From NCBI GenBank assembly GCA_038229295.1, contig JBBROO010000027.1, positions 1-40,372 on the forward strand: DNA of 40,372 nucleotides, given 5' to 3'. The DNA comes from JAJPGZ01 sp038229295. Lineage in GTDB: Bacteria > Verrucomicrobiota > Verrucomicrobiia > Chthoniobacterales > UBA10450. Positions 8,502 through 15,864 of this stretch are shown one piece after another; position 1 is the stretch's first letter; the number at the start of each line of letters is the position of its first letter. The position numbers and the translations under genes are program-made. The notes under the pieces were generated by a model. It was not told the DNA's origin and did no database searches. It was given only the letters and a program-made list of their open reading frames with translations.

Positions 8502-9008
8502 ATGGCAAATTCTCAGGTGATGAAGCGATTAATCACCCATTTGGGCGCCATTATTTTGGTTTTGTTTTTCGGTGCGTCGATGTTCGGCCAGGGCCTGGCG
8601 CCATCGCCCACCACATCTTCACCGCCCGCCGCGGGACAATTCGAAGCGATCATAAAAAAGATCGACGAACAAAACGCGAAGATCGACACACTCTCGCAAC
8701 AAATTCTAAAGCTGGAACAGCAACTGGCCAGCTCGCGCCCCGGCGTCATGATCGGTGAAGCCACTCCCGCAACATCGACATCTTCGCCCGCGGCCCAACC
8801 ATCCGCTTCGGCTTCGCCTAACGGAAACAGTCACGTCGTCGCCCGCGGTGAAACGCTCACCTCCATCGCGAAGATGCATAACGTCAGCGTGATCGAGCTG
8901 CAAAAATTCAACCATATCGAGAACGATCGGAAATTGCAGATCGGTCAAACCATCATGGTTCCTGGTCCCGCCGCGCCCGCTGCTTCCGCCTCTCCGCCCG
9001 GAGGTTGA
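8502..9008 (+). CDS. Exported LysM domain protein
   Basis: A 168-residue cell-envelope protein. An N-terminal hydrophobic segment (LITHLGAIILVLFFGASMFG) is a signal peptide or anchor. A short coiled coil follows at about residues 48-80 (IIKKIDEQNAKIDTLSQQILKLE read in parts), then a Ser/Pro/Ala linker. A single C-terminal LysM module spans about residues 110-155 (SHVVARGETLTSIAKMHNVS with LQIGQTIMVPG). LysM binds N-acetylglucosamine in peptidoglycan. The start may instead be the Met at 8520, which has a better-placed AGG. The gene overlaps the ribosome-binding site of the next gene, so the two are coupled. Confidence 0.8.
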   Translation: MANSQVMKRLITHLGAIILVLFFGASMFGQGLAPSPTTSSPPAAGQFEAIIKKIDEQNAKIDTLSQQILKLEQQLASSRPGVMIGEATPATSTSSPAAQPSASASPNGNSHVVARGETLTSIAKMHNVSVIELQKFNHIENDRKLQIGQTIMVPGPAAPAASASPPGG

Positions 9009-9012
9009 TCGG

Positions 9013-9567
9013 ATGGATCAACCATCTTCGCAGCGCTGGTTCTTGCGCAAGCACGAGGGCGGCGCGGTGTTCGGTCCGCTCTCTTTTGCGCAACTCGAGC
9101 GTTGGGCTTCGAGCGCACAGGTCGCGCCCCACGATTGCATTTCCACCGATCAACTGACTTGGTCGAAAGCGCCGATGCTTCCGCAGCTCGGGATGGATTG
9201 GCTCGTCGAAGTGACCAGCGAACGTTATTACGGCCCGACCACGCTCGGCGCCATCCAGGAGTTCGTTAGGCTAGGCGATATCGATGGGACAATGTTCATC
9301 ATTAATGCCTGCGACGGCAGCCGTTTGCAGATTCAAGAAATGCCCGCGCTCCTCGAAACCGAAATAGAAGATGTCGATCTTGCGGAAGAGCCTAACGAAT
9401 CCGTCGATACGAACGAACCGGAGATCGCAGGCATGTCGATTGCCATCCAGGACCGCATTCGCGATCTCGAGCAAAGTCTGGCTGAAGAACGCCGCGCTCT
9501 CCAGGAAGCGGAAGAGCGTTATCGCGATCTCGAACAAAAATATAATGAGCTGCAAAGTGGGTCGTAA
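9013..9567 (+). CDS. GYF_2/DUF4339-like tandem domain protein with coiled-coil tail
   Basis: A 184-residue protein without a signal peptide. It begins with a GYF_2-type module (WFLRKHEGGAVFGPLSFAQL, then AQVAPHDCIS) and a second, degenerate one (RYYGPTTLGAIQEFVRLGDI). A Glu-rich linker is followed by a heptad coiled coil at about residues 140-180. Such W-x-x-GP modules are thought to bind proline-rich peptides. The upstream LysM protein has Pro-rich stretches, so an interaction is possible but unproven. A strong GGAGG at 9000-9004, eight bases before the ATG, fixes the start; the upstream stop at 9006-9008 is inside that spacer. The decamer (9372-9381) and the octamer (GCCTAACG at 9390-9397) lie close together here. 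Confidence 0.65.
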   Translation: MDQPSSQRWFLRKHEGGAVFGPLSFAQLERWASSAQVAPHDCISTDQLTWSKAPMLPQLGMDWLVEVTSERYYGPTTLGAIQEFVRLGDIDGTMFIINACDGSRLQIQEMPALLETEIEDVDLAEEPNESVDTNEPEIAGMSIAIQDRIRDLEQSLAEERRALQEAEERYRDLEQKYNELQSGS

Positions 9568-9593
9568 CCTTCGCGCCGGCAATTAATTCGCGC

Positions 9594-9709
9594 TGTCATC
9601 CTGAGCGCAAACAAAGGACCTCACAAAAGCGCGAAGATCACACAAACTGGATGGTGTGATCACTCCTCGATTGCGAGGTCCCTCGTCGTCTTCGCGACTC
9701 GGGATGACA
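9594..9709. repeat. Intergenic TGTCATCC...GGATGACA element, copy 1
   Basis: Ends are inverted (TGTCATCCTGAG at the left, CTCGGGATGACA at the right). Inside is a second inverted pair (GGACCTCAC / GCGAGGTCC) and a hairpin GATCACAC...GTGTGATC. It lies between convergent genes. Two further copies are at 31743-31893 and 35213-35368 with the same ends but different middles. No reading frame is carried. Confidence 0.8.
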
Positions 9710-9725
9710 AGCTGAGTGGACGCCG

Positions 9726-11528
9726 CTAGATCGACAATTGCTCGTCTGGCGTCGTCACCGCGACGGATTCGTCTTCGGCTGGTGATTCACGATCGGGCGA
9801 GCTTGACGTCTTGAGCAAACTTTCCCGGCATAGGCGCGCGTATTTTCCTCCGCGCGCGATCAGCTCCTCATGCGTGCCGCGTTCGATAATGCGCCCGCGA
9901 TCCAGCACCAGAATCTGGTCCGCCCTAACGATGGTCGAGAGCCGATGCGCGATGACGATGGACGTGCGGTTCGCCATCAAATGTTCGAGCGCTTCCTGAA
10001 TTAACCGCTCCGTCGCCGTGTCCACGCTCGCGGTCGCTTCATCGAGAATCAAAATGGGCGGGTCCTTCAATAGAGCGCGCGCGATCGAGAGCCGCTGCTT
10101 TTCACCGACGCTGAGTTTCACCCCGCGCTCACCGACGATACTTTCTAATCCGTTAGGCAATCGATCGATGAACTCTCGCGCATTCGCCGCTTCCACTGCC
10201 CGCCAAAGATCGACATCAGCCGCCGCCGGCTTTCCCATCAAAAGATTTTCGCGGATCGATCCGTTGAACAAAAAGCTCTCCTGCGTCACCACGCCGGTCT
10301 CTTCCCGCAACGCGCGCAGGTCGTATTCGCGAATCGATTTGCCATCCACTTGAATCTGGCCGCTGCTGAATTCGTAGAAACGCACGAGCAGATTCACCAA
10401 GGTGGATTTGCCCGCGCCGGTCGCACCGACGAGCGCGATGGTTTCACCCGGCCGAGCGTGAAAAGAAATGTGACTCAGCGCGGTGAGATCTTCTCCGTAA
10501 CTGAAGCTAACGTCGTCAAAACGAATGTCGCCTGCGATCCGCGATGTCGCTTTGTTCTTGTCGATCCAACCGGGTTCAATCGGCTCGTCGAGAATTTCGA
10601 ACACTCGCTCGCCGGCCGCGCGGCCTGCTTGCACGAGTTGATTCAACTGATGCAATCGGCTGATCGGATCGTAGAGAAATGCCGTCAACATCAGCGACGC
10701 CACCAAATCGCCGATTTGCAACGTGCCGTTGAGCACCGCTCGACTTCCGAATCCGAGCACGAGAATCGCGCCTATCGCTTCGAAGAGCGACATCGCCGGA
10801 CTGTAAATCGCCCACACGCGCATCACCACGAGCGTCGCATTACGCAATTGATCGCTCACGCGATTAAAGCGCCCGTGTTGTTCCCTTTCGCGCGCGAAAC
10901 TTTTGATCTGCCGAATGCCGGAAAGATTATCGTGCAGCAACGCATTCATCGCGGAGGCGGCGCGACGTTGCAGGCGATAACGGCGATGCGCCGTCAGCGT
11001 GTAAGTCAACGCGCCCGCGATGAGAAACGGAAATGGGACGAGCGCGAGCAACGCCAGCGTCGCGTTCAGATAAAACATCACCGTCAGGACGATCACGATT
11101 TGCAAAATAGCGACCACGCCTTGTTCGATCCCGTCGATCAGCACGCGCTCGACCGAGTTCACATCTTCGATCACGCGCGTCATCAAATCGCCCGTGGCGC
11201 GATTGTCGAACCAGCGCAGTGGCAGCAACTGAATGTGCGAATAGAGATCGCTGCGCAGATCGAAGATGACTTTTTGTTCGAAGGTGTTGTTGAGAATGAT
11301 GCGCAGAACATTGAAGCCGTGCTGCAAAACAAACGCGCCGGCCGCAAGCCAGATTAACGGCAGCAATTTCTCCGGATGATGACCGCGCACGACATCATTG
11401 ATGATCCATTTCGTCACCGTCGGAAAAACAATCACCATCAACGTCCCGAGAATGGCGCAGGTCAGCGTGCCCGCCGCGAGCAACGGATACCGCTTTAAGT
11501 AAGTAAAGACGCGCCAGACCGTTTTCAT
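9726..11528 (-). CDS. MsbA/BmrA-like ABC exporter (fused membrane and ATPase domains)
   Basis: Half-transporter of 600 residues that works as a homodimer. Residues 1-310 form the type-1 exporter membrane domain with about six helices (for example YPLLAAGTLTCAILGTLMVI and VVAILQIVIVLTVMFYL). The ATPase domain starts near residue 335. It has Walker A GATGAGKST, Q-loop TQESFLFNGS, signature LSVGEKQR, Walker B ILILDEATASVD and switch His in VIAHRLS, all intact. Lipid A core export (MsbA) is the likeliest role in a Gram-negative, but drug or other lipid export cannot be excluded. ATG at 11528 is preferred over a TTG three codons upstream. The stop codon lies inside the decamer variant at 9727-9736. 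No partner gene is adjacent. Confidence 0.85.
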   Translation of the reverse strand: MKTVWRVFTYLKRYPLLAAGTLTCAILGTLMVIVFPTVTKWIINDVVRGHHPEKLLPLIWLAAGAFVLQHGFNVLRIILNNTFEQKVIFDLRSDLYSHIQLLPLRWFDNRATGDLMTRVIEDVNSVERVLIDGIEQGVVAILQIVIVLTVMFYLNATLALLALVPFPFLIAGALTYTLTAHRRYRLQRRAASAMNALLHDNLSGIRQIKSFAREREQHGRFNRVSDQLRNATLVVMRVWAIYSPAMSLFEAIGAILVLGFGSRAVLNGTLQIGDLVASLMLTAFLYDPISRLHQLNQLVQAGRAAGERVFEILDEPIEPGWIDKNKATSRIAGDIRFDDVSFSYGEDLTALSHISFHARPGETIALVGATGAGKSTLVNLLVRFYEFSSGQIQVDGKSIREYDLRALREETGVVTQESFLFNGSIRENLLMGKPAAADVDLWRAVEAANAREFIDRLPNGLESIVGERGVKLSVGEKQRLSIARALLKDPPILILDEATASVDTATERLIQEALEHLMANRTSIVIAHRLSTIVRADQILVLDRGRIIERGTHEELIARGGKYARLCRESLLKTSSSPDRESPAEDESVAVTTPDEQLSI

Positions 11529-11605
11529 TTTGCACAATCAACCTCAACGGTGACCCTCTGCCGTCAAGCGTTGCGCCCGCGGTCAAGCGTTGCCCGCCGT
11601 CAAGC

Positions 11606-11634
11606 GTTGTAGCTGCCGCCGTCACTGGCGGCAG
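11606..11634 (+). repeat. REP-like unit, single copy
   Basis: GTTGTAGCTGCCGCC...GGCGGCAG, 29 bases, with an internal stem CTGCCGCC/GGCGGCAG. It is identical to the reverse complement of the unit at 16517-16545 and one base different from that at 16447-16475. Confidence 0.8.
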
Positions 11635-11651
11635 ATCTCCTGAATCACAAC

Positions 11652-11696
11652 TCGCTCAGATGTGATCGCCCAAATGTTTATGTCGATCTTTGAACG
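11652..11696 (-). pseudogene. Extra copy of the 3' end of the hydroxyacid dehydrogenase gene
   Basis: These 45 bases match 12986-13030 with three differences. Read on the minus strand they give FKDRHKHLGDHI and a stop, against FKDRHKHSGDHI and a stop in the intact gene. The stop is TGA here and TAA there. The copy has no upstream gene body, so it is a remnant left by an insertion or recombination event that placed about 1.3 kb between the two copies. Confidence 0.8.
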
Positions 11697-11815
11697 GTTT
11701 CCAAAACAGGCGCGTTCCCAAACAGAGTTTGGGAACAAGGAGCTTGTCGTGCGATTGTCGCGTCGTCACGAGTCCGCTCACAGGTGATCCTGCTCCGGCT
11801 GAGTAGAGGTTGTTG

Positions 11816-11948
11816 ATCTAACAATTTTCAGCTTGCTGCGATAGGAACCCGCCGCTAAAGCACGAATCATGGATTCTCTTTGTCAGATTATTTGTCCGGA
11901 TGAAATCCGAATCAGACGAAACCCCGTTTCATTGAATTGTAGTTAGGA
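11816..11948 (+). other. Possible degenerate attC site upstream of cassette gene 1
   Basis: ATCTAAC at 11816-11822 and GTTAGGA at 11942-11948 could be the outer core boxes; CTAAC pairs with GTTAG. Just inside, AATTTTCA can pair with TGAATT if two T are unpaired, as attC extra-helical bases often are. The right box ends in A rather than a pyrimidine and the 133-base length is near the upper limit, so this is a weak call. Confidence 0.3.
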
Positions 11949-11959
11949 CTCCCTAGGCT

Positions 11960-12325
11960 ATGAAAACCGCCGCGCAGATCGCTAATGATGCAAAGGTTCG
12001 CCTTCAGCAAGACATTGTCTCGAGACTTCGCGCAGGCGGCTTCGAGGCGCGGCACGACACATGGCGGCACTTCGAGTGGGATCAGCGGCTCTGGAAGGAA
12101 CTCGCTAGCTATGATTTGACCGGACGCGAACGGCGATCGCACCTCAACAAAGTTGCTTTTCCTGACGCGAATCATTTGGAGGTGGATGCCGCGCTCGACG
12201 CAGGAAACAATCTGAATCAGCTGTATTATCTCGCGTGTGGCCGAGCGTCCGTGACAAAGAGTGCCGCTGGTGGTTTGGCGGCCGGAAAGAAAGGGCTGAG
12301 AATAGTGAAGCACTCAATGACCTAA
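11960..12325 (+). CDS. Gene-cassette protein of unknown function (121 aa)
   Basis: I do not recognise this protein. It has 121 residues, no signal peptide or membrane segment, and is basic at the N-terminus (MKTAAQIANDAKVRLQQDI) with aromatic-rich DTWRHFEWDQRLWKELASYD in the middle. Its architecture is that of an integron cassette. The ATG lies 18 bases after a GTTAGG core-like site, there is almost no 5' leader, and the TAA stop is part of the left box of an attC site (12320-12386). It contains no copy of the window's abundant decamer, unlike most resident genes, which supports foreign origin. Expression would normally depend on an upstream promoter, and none is evident. Confidence 0.65.
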   Translation: MKTAAQIANDAKVRLQQDIVSRLRAGGFEARHDTWRHFEWDQRLWKELASYDLTGRERRSHLNKVAFPDANHLEVDAALDAGNNLNQLYYLACGRASVTKSAAGGLAAGKKGLRIVKHSMT

Positions 12326-12386
12326 CGATGCAGCGAAGGCGGGTTTTTTAAAAGGGCACCCGCGTGCCTGAACTTTATCGTTAGAT
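12320..12386 (+). other. attC recombination site of cassette 1
   Basis: A 67-base imperfect palindrome bounded by ACCTAAC (12320-12326, fits RYYYAAC) and GTTAGAT (12380-12386, fits GTTRRRY). CTAACGAT pairs with ATCGTTAG; AAG with CTT; and an inner stem GCGGGT/ACCCGC closes a loop. The right half, GCCTGAACTTTATCGTTAGATG, closely resembles the right end of classical attC sites. It starts at the stop codon of the upstream gene and leads into the next gene 18 bases later, the standard cassette order. Confidence 0.85.
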
Positions 12387-12404
12387 GACCGACACGTTCG
12401 CCGA

Positions 12405-12941
12405 ATGAAAGACGAAGCTTATTACGAGGCAGTCGCGATAGAGATTCAGCGCAAAGAACTGAAGCCCGGTCTGTGGACGAAGGCGGTTGCGAAGTCTGGT
12501 GGGAGTAATGATCGCGCGCGAAGCCTCTACTTAAAATTACGCGCCGCCCAGCTTCGGCAGGCTGACAACAGACTACGGACGCAACGAATTCAACGTAAGA
12601 CGGCCGATGTCGCACTCGCATTTTTGCGGACTGGGCCTTGGTATGTGGCGAGTGTTGCCCTTGGATTTTTGGCTCTAAGATGGGGAGTCGGTGGACTTTC
12701 CTTGTTTACACAGCGGAGCGATCCGACGGTTGCCGTGATGCTAATACTCGGCGTTGCTGCCGGTTGGGGCAGTTGTAAGTGTTTCCTAAAAGCTCGGCTA
12801 AAAAGTCCGCGCCGCGGCGAGCCGGACCGCGTTTTTGTTACTTGCATTGAGCCGGGTTGTAAAGGCCCGTGTAGCATTACGGGTCGCGTGCGTGGTCGTA
12901 CAGTCTATCGCTGCTCGCAGGGGCATGAGTTCTCGGTTTAG
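12405..12941 (+). CDS. Gene-cassette membrane protein with C-terminal Cys cluster
   Basis: I recognise no named family. The 178-residue protein has a soluble N-terminus of a kind seen in many cassette and hypothetical proteins (AVAIEIQRKELKPGLWTKA with SLYLKLRAAQL). Two membrane segments lie at about residues 78-95 (YVASVALGFLALRWGVG) and 108-126 (VAVMLILGVAAGWGSC). The C-terminal tail, VTCIEPGCKGPCSI...YRCSQGHEF, has Cys/His spacing of a possible zinc ribbon. Its start is 24 bases after the crossover point of the upstream attC. Its stop abuts a GTTAGGA at 12941. I find no complete attC for this cassette, so its right end may have been lost. No decamer copy lies within it. Confidence 0.65.
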   Translation: MKDEAYYEAVAIEIQRKELKPGLWTKAVAKSGGSNDRARSLYLKLRAAQLRQADNRLRTQRIQRKTADVALAFLRTGPWYVASVALGFLALRWGVGGLSLFTQRSDPTVAVMLILGVAAGWGSCKCFLKARLKSPRRGEPDRVFVTCIEPGCKGPCSITGRVRGRTVYRCSQGHEFSV

Positions 12942-12989
12942 TTAGGATCATTAATGTACATGCTTGAGCCCCGTAACCCAGATGTTCGC

Positions 12990-13886
12990 TTAAATGTGAT
13001 CGCCCGAATGTTTATGTCGATCTTTGAACGTCAGCTCCGCGATTCCCGATTTATCGAGCTCGCCCAAACCTTCCGCAATCATCCGGTCAAATTGTTCCTT
13101 CGTCGCGCGCGCCAATGGAAGATCGAGCCCGAGACTGCGCGCCAGATTAAGCGCGATGCCGCTGTCTTTGGCCGCGTGCGCCGCGGAAAAGAAACAACTG
13201 TGTTCGCGGTTCTGCATATCTTCGCCGTCGGTTTCCAGCACGCGCGAATTCGCGCCCGTCTGCGAAAAAATCTCACGTAACATTTTTAGATCGAGACCAA
13301 GCGCCGCGCCAAGCCCAAGACCTTCGGCCAATCCCGCCGTGTTGATATTCATGACCATGTTCACGAGCGCCTTCACTTTCGCGGCCTCACCGGCTTTGCC
13401 GACAAAACGAACGCTCGATCCGAGTTCTTTCAAAACCGGCTCGGCTTTGCGAAAGGCGGCCTCGCTTCCGCCGCACATCAAATAAAGCGAGCCTTCGCGC
13501 GCCTGCGTGATGCTCGAGGCCATGCACGCTTCCAGAGTTTGCGCGCCGACCGTTCGCGCCAGTCGTTCAACATCGACATGGACCTGCGGCGAAACCGTCG
13601 CGCAGTTGATGAACAATTTCTCGCGCGCATTCACCAGTAAGTTGTCGCCGCTGCCGGCGAAAATTTCGCGCATCGCCGCGTCGTCCGACACGACTGTGAT
13701 TATAACGTCGGACTGCGCCGTCACCTCGGATAAATCCTGACTCGCCGCGCAACCGAGTTCCTGCGCCAACTCGGTCGCATGCGCACGGTTCCGATCGTAA
13801 ACCGCCGTGACATGCAGATGTCGATCTTTCAAGCGACGCGCCATGTTCGCCCCCATCCGTCCAATGCCGACAAACCCGATGTTCAT
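12990..13886 (-). CDS. 3-hydroxyisobutyrate dehydrogenase-family NAD(P)-dependent oxidoreductase
   Basis: Beta-hydroxyacid dehydrogenase of 298 residues. The Rossmann start MNIGFVGIGRMGANMARRL carries GxGxxG. The substrate segment is at about residues 118-130 (ACMASSITQAREGSLYLMCGG), where family members usually have D-A-P-V-S-G; here MASSIT deviates. The catalytic Lys region KALVNMVMN matches the family's K-x-x-N-N. The substrate (hydroxyisobutyrate, tartronate semialdehyde, glyoxylate or succinic semialdehyde) cannot be set. Its ATG overlaps the stop of the upstream MBL gene in an ATGA. It is the last gene of a five-gene operon, and its final codons are duplicated at 11652-11696 beyond the cassette pair. 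Confidence 0.8.
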   Translation of the reverse strand: MNIGFVGIGRMGANMARRLKDRHLHVTAVYDRNRAHATELAQELGCAASQDLSEVTAQSDVIITVVSDDAAMREIFAGSGDNLLVNAREKLFINCATVSPQVHVDVERLARTVGAQTLEACMASSITQAREGSLYLMCGGSEAAFRKAEPVLKELGSSVRFVGKAGEAAKVKALVNMVMNINTAGLAEGLGLGAALGLDLKMLREIFSQTGANSRVLETDGEDMQNREHSCFFSAAHAAKDSGIALNLARSLGLDLPLARATKEQFDRMIAEGLGELDKSGIAELTFKDRHKHSGDHI

Positions 13887-14698
13887 GAAATTTTCCCGGC
13901 GAAAAATGCGTTGTGCAGTTTCTCTTCGCCGACCGTCGTCATCGGGCCGTGACCAGGACAGATAATGGTTTCGTCCGGCAGCGTCAGAATCTTTTCGAGA
14001 TTATTTCGCAGCGCATCGGCGTAGGAAACACTGCCGCCGCCCATTGATCCGGCAAAAAGTGAATCGCCCACGATCGCAATCGGCCGCGCCAATCCCCTAA
14101 CGACGAAAGTCATTCCGCCGGGCGAATGACCAGATGTCACACGCGTGTCGATGTCGATCTTGCCCACCGTGAAACGTTTTCCTTCGTCGATCTCCTCCGC
14201 GCCCGGCACCGCTTCGCGCTTCGGCGTGTAAACATGAGCGCCTGTTTCTTCACGTAGCCGCGGCAAATCCGCGACATGATCGGAATGCGCGTGCGTCAGC
14301 AAAATCAGTTTCACCTTAAGATGTTTTGCTTTGCGCAACATCGGCCCGCAATCCGCGCCGGTGTCGAACGCAATCGCGCTCTTCGTCTCCGGGTCCCAGA
14401 CGAGATACGAATTGACCTTCATGCCATCGTAATCGGTGTCGAACTGCGCAAGCCCGTCGAAATCTTTTAGCTCCTCCGGTTTCCAATTGCCCGTCGCAAG
14501 ATCGACAAGTGCATTTGGGTTAAGATTCAGCACCGGCGCAATTCGGCCGATCGTGTCCTTGTCGATCGTTCCCTCGCGAATCGCGCTGATGTTCTCGCGC
14601 GACACTCCGGATTTCTCCGCCAGCTCGCTGTCTGAAACTCCCAGGCCACGCTGCGCCTTGCCGATGATGTCGCCGACATTGTCTTCAAGTGGAATCAT
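13883..14698 (-). CDS. HTH (XRE-like) domain fused to metallo-beta-lactamase hydrolase
   Basis: A 271-residue fusion. Residues about 8-65 resemble an XRE-type helix-turn-helix (LGVSDSELAEKSGVSRENIS, then LNLNPNALVDLATG). From about residue 80 a glyoxalase II-like MBL domain follows, with zinc ligands in THAHSDH, SGHSPGGM, GDSLF and GHGP. The hydrolase part would act on a thioester or lactone; the HTH part could bind DNA or simply regulate. It sits between lipB and the dehydrogenase with ATGA overlaps at both ends, so the three are made together. A decamer copy encodes KIDID in the hydrolase domain. All zinc ligands are present, so an active enzyme is likely. Confidence 0.8.
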   Translation of the reverse strand: MIPLEDNVGDIIGKAQRGLGVSDSELAEKSGVSRENISAIREGTIDKDTIGRIAPVLNLNPNALVDLATGNWKPEELKDFDGLAQFDTDYDGMKVNSYLVWDPETKSAIAFDTGADCGPMLRKAKHLKVKLILLTHAHSDHVADLPRLREETGAHVYTPKREAVPGAEEIDEGKRFTVGKIDIDTRVTSGHSPGGMTFVVRGLARPIAIVGDSLFAGSMGGGSVSYADALRNNLEKILTLPDETIICPGHGPMTTVGEEKLHNAFFAGKIS

Positions 14699-15360
14699 TT
14701 CGCTTCTACCATCGTTTCGATACGCAGATCGCCAATTCGTTCCAGAGCCACGTTTCTAAATGCCGCCGCCATCTCCGCGACCGAAAACGTTTTGCCCGCC
14801 TCGCGTTCCATCGAAGTCATGGTCACATTGCTAATGCCGCATGGAATTATTTTGTCGAACGCGGAAAGATCGCCGCAAACGTTCAGCGCGAATCCGTGCA
14901 TGGTGATCCAGTGGCGAACGCCGACACCGATGGATGCGATCTTGCGCTGATTGTCGAGCCACACGCCGGTCAATCCTTCGCGGCGCGCGGCGCGGATTTC
15001 AAACTCGGCCAGAAAATCGATGAGCAACTGTTCGAGCCAGCGCAGATATTTGTGCAGGTCCTGGCCGCAACGGCGAAGATCGACAATCGGGTAGCCAATC
15101 AATTGTCCGGGGCCGTGATAAGTGGCCTGGCCGCCGCGATTGATTTGGAAAAGTGGATGCGGCAAATGCGCCCCGCCTAACAAACTCGATTTGTCCGGCG
15201 TTCGCCCGATGGTGTAAACCGCTTCGTGTTCCAGCAAGAGCAACTCGTCGGCTAACGAGTGATCTTCGCGTTTTCGCGCGACAATTTCTTCCTGCAGCGC
15301 GAGCGCGTCGGCGAAATTCATTCGCCCGAGCCAACGCGCCCTAAGATCGACATCGGTCAT
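14695..15360 (-). CDS. lipB: Lipoyl(octanoyl) transferase LipB
   Basis: Transfers octanoyl groups from acyl carrier protein to lipoyl domains, the first step of lipoic acid assembly. The product has 221 residues. Family motifs are LEHEAVYTIGR, the substrate-binding RGGQATYHGPGQLIGYP, the Lys-bearing NQRKIASIGVGVRHW, and the catalytic Cys in IIPCGI. The start ATG overlaps the ruvC stop and the stop overlaps the next ATG, both as ATGA. A decamer copy is read within the RRCGQD region (15076-15085) and another at the second codon region (15343-15352). Confidence 0.92.
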   Translation of the reverse strand: MTDVDLRARWLGRMNFADALALQEEIVARKREDHSLADELLLLEHEAVYTIGRTPDKSSLLGGAHLPHPLFQINRGGQATYHGPGQLIGYPIVDLRRCGQDLHKYLRWLEQLLIDFLAEFEIRAARREGLTGVWLDNQRKIASIGVGVRHWITMHGFALNVCGDLSAFDKIIPCGISNVTMTSMEREAGKTFSVAEMAAAFRNVALERIGDLRIETMVEAK

Positions 15361-15860
15361 ATTTGCCTCGCGCCCGGGACTCCGAGCTTTGCCACCTCCT
15401 GTGAGCGAAGATGCGTTAGGCCAATGGCCAGTGCATCGGCTGCATCCGCGTCCGGCGTTTCCGTTAGGCCAAGAAGCGCACGCACCATGAATGCGACCTG
15501 GTCCTTGGCCGCGCCGCCGCGACCGACTGTCGCCTGTTTGATGCGCGTGGGCGCGTATTCAAAAACCGGCAGGCCGCTTTCCGCCGCCGCCAGAATGGCC
15601 GCGCCCCGTGCCGCGCCGAGTAGGATCGCCGTCTTGTGGCTCTGCACGTAAATGACCGACTCGAGCGCGCAACAATCCGGCGCGTGTTCGCGAATTAAAT
15701 CCGTCAACCGATCGCGAATAGCGAGCAGACACGAGGACGAACGCAACGAAGTCGCGTTGTGGATTGTCCCAAAATACAGCGCCCGCGCCTTGCCGTTGTT
15801 CGCATCGACAATGGCGACGCCGGTGTTGCGCAAAGAAGCGTCGATGGCCAGAACGCGCAT
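15357..15860 (-). CDS. ruvC: Holliday junction resolvase RuvC
   Basis: Endonuclease that cuts Holliday junctions at the end of homologous recombination. It has 167 residues, the usual length. The start MRVLAIDASLRNTGVAIVD gives the first catalytic Asp (D7). The motif CALESVIYVQ gives the catalytic Glu, and the closing TPDADAADALAIGLTH gives the last Asp pair. It lies four bases after the DUF4337 gene and overlaps lipB by four bases. ruvA and ruvB are not in the window. Confidence 0.92.
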   Translation of the reverse strand: MRVLAIDASLRNTGVAIVDANNGKARALYFGTIHNATSLRSSSCLLAIRDRLTDLIREHAPDCCALESVIYVQSHKTAILLGAARGAAILAAAESGLPVFEYAPTRIKQATVGRGGAAKDQVAFMVRALLGLTETPDADAADALAIGLTHLRSQEVAKLGVPGARQI

Positions 15861-15864
15861 GGCG

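Larger units (their letters stand above)
11538..11815. other. Gene-free patch of small repeats downstream of the dehydrogenase operon
   Basis: No gene is seen here. It holds three copies of GTCAAGCGTTG (11563, 11582, 11599), a REP-like unit (11606-11634), a partial copy of the 3' end of the hydroxyacid dehydrogenase gene (11652-11696), and a perfect ten-base-pair hairpin GTTCCCAAAC/GTTTGGGAAC at 11714-11736. It borders the cassette pair. Confidence 0.75.

Noticed and set aside
12860..12947. A second attC at the end of the two-helix cassette gene
   Set aside because: GTTAGGA is present at 12941, but no RYYYAAC partner or paired L boxes are found upstream.
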